The notes below the pieces were generated by a model. It worked only from the letters and a program-made list of their open reading frames with translations, did no database searches and had not been told where the DNA came from. A program made the position numbers and the translations under genes. 9,948 nucleotides of DNA from positions 1 to 9,948 of the forward strand of contig CAYHDN010000034.1 of the NCBI GenBank assembly GCA_964355425.1, read 5' to 3'. This DNA is from CAYHDN01 sp964355425 (lineage in GTDB: Bacteria > Patescibacteriota > UBA1384 > XYA2-FULL-43-10 > CAINNR01). Numbering within the stretch: position 1 is the stretch's first letter; each line of letters begins with the position of its first letter. This document shows, in pieces, positions 6,649 through 9,948 of this stretch.

Positions 6649-6677
6649 TTGACAGCTACCATCCTTTATGCTACAAT
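6649..6677 (+). promoter_or_regulatory. Near-consensus extended -10 promoter of the 367-aa gene
   Basis: A perfect -35 TTGACA (6649-6654), a 17-bp spacer and TACAAT (6672-6677, 5 of 6), with TGC directly before the -10 (extended -10). Transcription should begin near 6684, giving a leader of about 34 nt. This is the best promoter in the window. Confidence 0.85.
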
Positions 6678-6704
6678 GTTGACATTCGTCTGAAAACACT
6701 GGAA

Positions 6705-6709
6705 AAGGA
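6705..6709 (+). promoter_or_regulatory. Ribosome binding site deciding the 6718 start
   Basis: AAGGA is placed 8 nt before the ATG at 6718. An in-frame ATG at 6709 overlaps the site itself and is therefore unlikely to be used. Confidence 0.7.
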
Positions 6710-6717
6710 TGATCCGC

Positions 6718-7821
6718 ATGAATAAGCACAACGCTTGGCTTCAGCACGCTCCCGAGATCTGCATAAAGGTGGATTGGATCAATCACCTTCGCAGGACAGA
6801 CACCGCCATGGGACGCCTGGCGATTTACTCCGCCGTTGCCATGGTTGGTATGGCCTTCGTCTCACTGCTCGCGTTGATCGTGATGAGTTCAATCGCCTTC
6901 GCCGCCTGCCTCACTGGTTTTGTCCTCTGTTACCAACGCAACAAGGCAGAGGCGCGCATCCATGAGCTGGCGGAAGGCCTCTTCGGCATCTTGGGGACGA
7001 TTCTCGTCACCCACGGCGGCGAAACCGCTCTGTATCTCTGGTGCAGTGGCAACGATTATCACTTGTTGCCCAGCGACGCCGCTCACGGCGATAATATTCT
7101 GTTGACGCAGGCCGAGTTCATCGACCCGGGACTGCGTTTCCAGCACCTGGAAAGAATCTATCCGGAATCAGCGCAGTTCGGCTTTGAGCAATTGGAGCTC
7201 ACCCATGCGGACGGTGTAGTCTTGCTCGACCTGTTGGCAGAGGCCGAAGCCGTGCTGAAAAACCCCGGCTATTGCGTCGAGACTTATGGTGACCCGTGCT
7301 ATCCGAACATTTGGTCCACGGCCAACCCGAGGATCCTCGACACAATCAGGGCGTTTGCCGCCGAACATCCGGCCGGCATCTGGGCTTTCCCTGGCGAGGC
7401 AGAAGAGCTGTTTGCCTCTCTTGCCACCATAGGAGACAAAGACCCCTATCGCTACTCCTATCAATGGAAGGGAGTGGATACGACAGGTGAGCCCCCGGTA
7501 CCAATGCCAGTAGAGTTCAAGGGCGAGGTCGAGGTCCGCCATATCGGCGGTAACGACAGCAAGACTGTCCATTACTCACTCACAGCGATTGCTGAAGCGG
7601 CGGTGGCGATTGAGTACACCCGAGTCGCCGACTTGCAGGCAGCAATCCGAGCCGCAGTCGAGCCGCGGATCAAAACCTTCGCCCAGATGGTCAAGCCTGG
7701 TGCTTGGAGCAAGCCCAGCAACCTAATCGCCCAGCTCGAGCAGCTGGCCTTCGGCCCCTACCGGCTGAAGAACATTGTGCTGATAGCGACCGACCGCAAG
7801 AAGCAGGCGGTCGTCGCCTAA
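6718..7821 (+). CDS. Unrecognised 367-aa protein with an N-terminal two-helix membrane anchor
   Basis: I do not recognise this protein. After a 33-residue polar N-terminus, residues 34-73 are hydrophobic and fit two closely spaced membrane helices (about 34-55 and 56-73), flanked by R33 and R74. A helical segment NKAEARIHELAEG (75-87) follows, and the remaining 280 residues look soluble and mixed alpha/beta, with paired cysteines at 186 and 194 (CVETYGDPC) and an Ala/Glu-rich helical part at about 288-325. The topology puts both N-terminus and large domain on the same side of the membrane. Codon use is GC-richer than the glycan genes: 36 of 60 bases are G or C at 7201-7260 against 19 of 60 at 3241-3300. 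The gene stands alone with its own strong promoter, ribosome site and terminator, between the dnaB remnant and dnaB, which suggests acquired or accessory status. The long intact frame argues that it is a real gene. Confidence 0.8.
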   Translation: MNKHNAWLQHAPEICIKVDWINHLRRTDTAMGRLAIYSAVAMVGMAFVSLLALIVMSSIAFAACLTGFVLCYQRNKAEARIHELAEGLFGILGTILVTHGGETALYLWCSGNDYHLLPSDAAHGDNILLTQAEFIDPGLRFQHLERIYPESAQFGFEQLELTHADGVVLLDLLAEAEAVLKNPGYCVETYGDPCYPNIWSTANPRILDTIRAFAAEHPAGIWAFPGEAEELFASLATIGDKDPYRYSYQWKGVDTTGEPPVPMPVEFKGEVEVRHIGGNDSKTVHYSLTAIAEAAVAIEYTRVADLQAAIRAAVEPRIKTFAQMVKPGAWSKPSNLIAQLEQLAFGPYRLKNIVLIATDRKKQAVVA

Positions 7822-7834
7822 CCACAACCAACAA

Positions 7835-7872
7835 GCGTCCAGCCCTTTCAAAAGAGCTGGACGCATTTTTTT
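7835..7872 (+). terminator. Rho-independent terminator of the 367-aa gene
   Basis: GCGTCCAGC (7835-7843) pairs perfectly with GCTGGACGC (7856-7864); the loop can add CTTT/AAAG pairs. ATTTTTTT follows directly. It lies 13 bp after the stop codon and faces the convergent dnaB gene. Confidence 0.9.
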
Positions 7873-7891
7873 ATTAATATTATAATCTATA

Positions 7892-7925
7892 CGAAACAAA
7901 TGTACCGATCGAAACAAAAGTATCG
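7892..7925. repeat. Two 16-bp direct repeats with 18-bp period
   Basis: CGAAACAAATGTACCG (7892-7907) and CGAAACAAAAGTATCG (7910-7925) match at 14 of 16 positions. The pair is framed by the inverted hexamers ATACGA (7889-7894) and TCGTAT (7923-7928). Function unknown; a protein-binding site is possible. Confidence 0.5.
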
Positions 7926-7940
7926 TATTTTGAATTAGCT

Positions 7941-7958
7941 CTAATTTTTAGAAATTAG
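7941..7958. other. AT-rich hairpin among AATTAG repeats, possible weak dnaB terminator
   Basis: CTAATTT (7941-7947) pairs with AAATTAG (7952-7958) around TTAG. AATTAG recurs at 7933, 7953, 7962 and 7972. The stem is all but free of G and C and has no good T run, so termination of the leftward dnaB transcript here is only possible. Confidence 0.25.
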
Positions 7959-8001
7959 GTCAATTAGAATGAATTAGTCCTTCGATTTCACTCAGGATTT
8001 C

Positions 8002-8016
8002 TCCGCCTGCGGCGGA
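8002..8016. repeat. GC-rich palindrome abutting the dnaB stop codon
   Basis: TCCGCC (8002-8007) and GGCGGA (8011-8016) form a perfect stem with a TGC loop, directly next to the dnaB stop (8019-8017). No T run follows on the minus strand, so it looks like a short palindromic repeat or an mRNA 3'-protecting hairpin and not like a terminator. Confidence 0.5.
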
Positions 8017-9411
8017 TCAATCCTCTGGCCCAAAATCGGTTCGCGGCTCTCCGGCTGGGCGCTTGGCCAAATCACGGAAGCGCATCTGTTCAGCATTGAA
8101 AAAGAGTTCGACATTGCCGATCGGGCCGTTTCGATGTTTACGGATCAAAATTTCCGTCACTCCCTTTTTGTCAGTTTTATCATCGTAATAATCTTCGCGA
8201 TAGATAAATGCCACAACATCGGCATCTTGTTCGATTGATCCGGATTCTCTCAAATCCGACAGCATCGGCCGTTTGTCCGGCCGGTGCTCAACTGCCCGCG
8301 ACAGTTGGGACATCGCCACCACCGGCGTATTTAGCTCGCGGGCCAGGGTTTTCAGCGAGCGGGAAATTTCCGAGATTTCCTGCACTCGATTTATATCGCC
8401 GGATGAAGTCCTGCCCTGAATTAACTGAAGGTAATCAACAAAGATCACTCCCAAATTTTGCTCCATCTGCAACCGACGGGCTTTGGCTCGGATCTCGGTG
8501 ACTGTTAAGCCCGGCGAGTCATCAATAAAAAACGGTGCCTCCGACAGAGTTCCCATCGCATAGCCGATTTTGGGAAAATCCTCATCGGAAAGATTGCCAG
8601 TCCGCAACTTCCAAGAATCAACACCAGCTTGAGAAGAAATCAGGCGGTCCACCAGTTGCTCCTTGCTCATTTCCAGCGAAAAGAAAGCAACCGGGATTTT
8701 CTCTTCAACAGCGATATGTTCGGCAATATTTAGAGCCAGAGAAGTCTTTCCCATAGACGGCCGGGCAGCTAAAATTATCAAATCTGATTTTTGCAAGCCA
8801 GCCAGTTTTGCATCAAGATCGCGAAAACCGGTTGAGAGTCCGCGCAATGCTCCTTTGTCTTTATGGATTTTATCTATCCGGTCAAAAGCCTCGGTCAAAA
8901 CATCCTTTATCGGAATAAATTTTTGGCGGAAAAATTTTTGCGAGACGGCGAAAAGTGATTGTTCAGCCTTGTCGAGGACCATCGAAACTTCCTCTTCTTC
9001 ATCAAAACCGAGATCAGAAATTGTTACCGAAGAAGTAATCAAGCGGCGCAAAATCGCTTTATCGCGGACAATATTGGCATAGTGGACAACATTTGCCGCC
9101 GACGGTGTTGAATTAACCAGAGAAACAATATGGCTTCCGCCACCAACATTTGTAAGCTCATTTTCCTTCTCTAGCCGGTCAGTCAAGGTCACCAAATCAA
9201 TCGGCGTCCTTTTCTCGAACAATTCCAAAATCGCCCGATAAATTGTGGCGTTGCGCTGATCATAAAAATCATCAGCCGAAAGAATCTCAATAACAGCCAA
9301 AATTGCATCCTTATTTATTAGAAGCGCGCCAATTACCGAACTCTCCGCCTCCAGATTCTGCGGCGGCAGTTTGGCACCAACTATTTTATTTTGTTTCTTT
9401 GATTTAGACAT
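8017..9411 (-). CDS. dnaB: Replicative DNA helicase DnaB
   Basis: A 464-aa protein of normal length for DnaB, the hexameric 5'-3' helicase that unwinds the replication fork and recruits primase. The N-terminal helical domain starts at PPQNLEAESSVIGALL (16-31) and ends near residue 115. The RecA-like ATPase domain starts at about 190 (LSTGFRDLD), with Walker A ARPSMGKT (216-223, K222), FFSLEMS with the catalytic E247, Walker B VIFVDY (322-327, D326), the AMSQLSR stretch (366-372) and LRESGSIEQDADVV (387-400). IRKHRNGP (423-430) carries the arginine-finger region. No intein interrupts the gene. The start ATG (9411-9409) has no clear Shine-Dalgarno site. dnaX lies 47 bp upstream on the same strand, so a shared transcript is likely. 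The last 26 codons are duplicated at 6325-6405. Confidence 0.97.
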   Translation of the reverse strand: MSKSKKQNKIVGAKLPPQNLEAESSVIGALLINKDAILAVIEILSADDFYDQRNATIYRAILELFEKRTPIDLVTLTDRLEKENELTNVGGGSHIVSLVNSTPSAANVVHYANIVRDKAILRRLITSSVTISDLGFDEEEEVSMVLDKAEQSLFAVSQKFFRQKFIPIKDVLTEAFDRIDKIHKDKGALRGLSTGFRDLDAKLAGLQKSDLIILAARPSMGKTSLALNIAEHIAVEEKIPVAFFSLEMSKEQLVDRLISSQAGVDSWKLRTGNLSDEDFPKIGYAMGTLSEAPFFIDDSPGLTVTEIRAKARRLQMEQNLGVIFVDYLQLIQGRTSSGDINRVQEISEISRSLKTLARELNTPVVAMSQLSRAVEHRPDKRPMLSDLRESGSIEQDADVVAFIYREDYYDDKTDKKGVTEILIRKHRNGPIGNVELFFNAEQMRFRDLAKRPAGEPRTDFGPED

Positions 9412-9458
9412 AGTCTATACTTTAAGGGCTTTATGGACCTTCGATTTTACGGACTAAT

Positions 9459-9948
9459 CTACTCTGTTTCAAATATTTCCTTTGCTGTTGCTTCTAAGTC
9501 TTTCCCGACGCTTTCGGGTCGGAACTCCGACCGCGGTATCGAAGCGGATTTTTTGTTCTCCTTTATCTGACAAACCAGCCGCAACTTCTTGCCTAGGACC
9601 TCTCCAACAACTTTTTCAATAGTTTGACAATTTGTGACTTCAGAAATTTTATCATGATGAAATTTGAATTTGACTGATAAAATGAACTGACCATCGAGTA
9701 TTCCTTCCGGCTGTGCATCCCGAAGCAGAGCGTTTAAAGAGTGATTGTGGGATTTGATACGCTCCAGAATCTCCTTCCACAATTTTTCGTCAATATCTTT
9801 TCCCGACATCGGTTGATTATCAGCGGTAGGACTCTTTGATTCCTCAATTTTGGCCTCGAATTTTTCTTCTTTGACGCCTTGACTGTCGGCGGACAAGCGA
9901 TTTTTGATATTTGATATTTGATATTTGTTTGGAATTTGTTTCTTGTCT
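9459..9948 (-). CDS. dnaX: DNA polymerase III subunit gamma/tau, C-terminal part (5' end outside window)
   Basis: The frame is open from the right edge to the TAG at 9461-9459, showing the last 162 residues. LWKEILERIKSHNHSLNALL, then DAQPEGILDGQFILSVKFKFHHDKI in two parts (loop and strand), and a C-terminal KEIF are the usual pattern of the DnaX C-terminal region in which a conserved Trp helix is followed by an alpha/beta fold ending near EIFG. DnaX is the clamp-loader ATPase; its AAA+ part would lie to the right of the window. A TTG at 9896 is preceded by open in-frame codons, so it is internal and not a start. Upstream, 3.5 heptamers (9903-9927) encode part of a polar linker (KYQISNIKN). 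A palindromic segment near the 3' end (9498-9539) encodes SIPRSEFRPESVGKD, which looks inserted between the fold and the last helix. Confidence 0.85.
   Translation of the reverse strand, partial: DKKQIPNKYQISNIKNRLSADSQGVKEEKFEAKIEESKSPTADNQPMSGKDIDEKLWKEILERIKSHNHSLNALLRDAQPEGILDGQFILSVKFKFHHDKISEVTNCQTIEKVVGEVLGKKLRLVCQIKENKKSASIPRSEFRPESVGKDLEATAKEIFETE
9498..9539. repeat. GC-rich palindromic insert in the dnaX coding sequence
   Basis: GGTCGG (9517-9522) and CCGACC (9527-9532) form a perfect 6-bp stem around AACT, next to CCCGA/TCGGG (9504-9508 and 9514-9518) and the palindrome ACCGCGGT (9530-9537). The segment is in frame, GC-rich against an AT-rich background and lies in a poorly conserved stretch near the C-terminus. 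Confidence 0.55.
9903..9927. repeat. Tandem heptamer TTTGATA, 3.5 copies, inside dnaX
   Basis: TTTGATA occurs at 9903-9909, 9910-9916 and 9917-9923, followed by TTTG. Three units equal seven codons, so the array keeps the frame and encodes a polar linker. It is prone to slippage. Confidence 0.75.

Larger units (their letters stand above)
6406..8016. other. Segment between the two dnaB 3' ends, candidate inserted element
   Basis: These 1611 bp are flanked by direct repeats of the dnaB 3' end (6325-6405 and 8017-8097). They hold a terminator-like hairpin, two inverted REP pairs, one promoter-gene-terminator unit for a 367-aa membrane protein, and an AT-rich stretch with an 18-bp-period repeat. 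The layout resembles elements that insert at the 3' end of a gene and restore it. No integrase, transposase or phage gene is present, so mobility is inference only. Confidence 0.35.

Noticed and set aside
6592..6786. Leftward 64-codon frame over the promoter of the 367-aa gene
   Set aside because: It crosses the REP pair, promoter and start region of a much better gene and has no ribosome site.
7168..7572. Leftward 134-codon frame within the 367-aa gene
   Set aside because: A product of GC-rich codons on the other strand; no start signals, while the opposite frame has promoter, ribosome site and terminator.
7882..7887. TATAAT as a rightward promoter after the terminator of the 367-aa gene
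   Set aside because: No reasonable -35 at proper distance and no rightward gene follows; expected by chance in AT-rich DNA.
8663..9082. Rightward 139-codon frame opposite dnaB
   Set aside because: Antisense to the conserved helicase core.
9894..9896. TTG as start of a stand-alone 145-aa protein
   Set aside because: The frame is open upstream to the window edge and the protein matches the C-terminal part of DnaX, so this is an internal codon.

Overview
The window looks like a chromosomal segment of an AT-rich bacterium, probably a Patescibacteria/CPR-type genome. That assignment is inference: it rests on the lack of Shine-Dalgarno sites before the backbone genes, tightly packed surface-glycan genes, GTAG-headed palindromic repeats and short in-frame palindromes inside conserved genes. 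No rRNA, tRNA, CRISPR array, transposase or integrase is visible.

Positions 1-5848 form a surface-polysaccharide locus built from two divergent operons that share a 50-bp promoter region (2153-2202). Leftward run a DUF2142-type GT-C membrane protein and, overlapping it by 8 bp, an O-antigen ligase/polymerase-like protein cut by the window edge. Rightward run a GT4-like glycosyltransferase, a Wzx-type flippase and a GT2 glycosyltransferase, spaced +2 bp and -13 bp. Together they suggest assembly of a lipid-linked glycan by cytoplasmic transferases, export by the flippase, and polymerisation or transfer outside the membrane.

Positions 5849-8016 differ in style. Two genes encode unrecognised proteins, each with two predicted membrane helices (92 and 367 aa). 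Each has a good Shine-Dalgarno site and its own terminator; the larger one has a near-consensus extended -10 promoter and clearly GC-richer coding sequence. The space between them holds five AGCT heptads, a 27-codon copy of the 3' end of dnaB, a terminator-like hairpin and two inverted pairs of GTAG-headed REP elements (REPIN-like).

Positions 8017-9948 carry, leftward, the complete replicative helicase gene dnaB and upstream of it the C-terminal part of dnaX (DNA polymerase III gamma/tau), which runs off the right edge.

The main discovery is that the last 26 codons of dnaB occur twice in the same orientation, 1692 bp apart, almost identical in protein but with many synonymous differences. 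The 1.6 kb between the copies holds the 367-aa gene and the REP pairs. This suggests insertion at, or rearrangement around, the dnaB 3' end, although no recombinase is present. A second theme is palindromic repeats kept in frame inside genes: a GTAG-type REP within the GT2 gene and a GC-rich palindrome near the end of dnaX.
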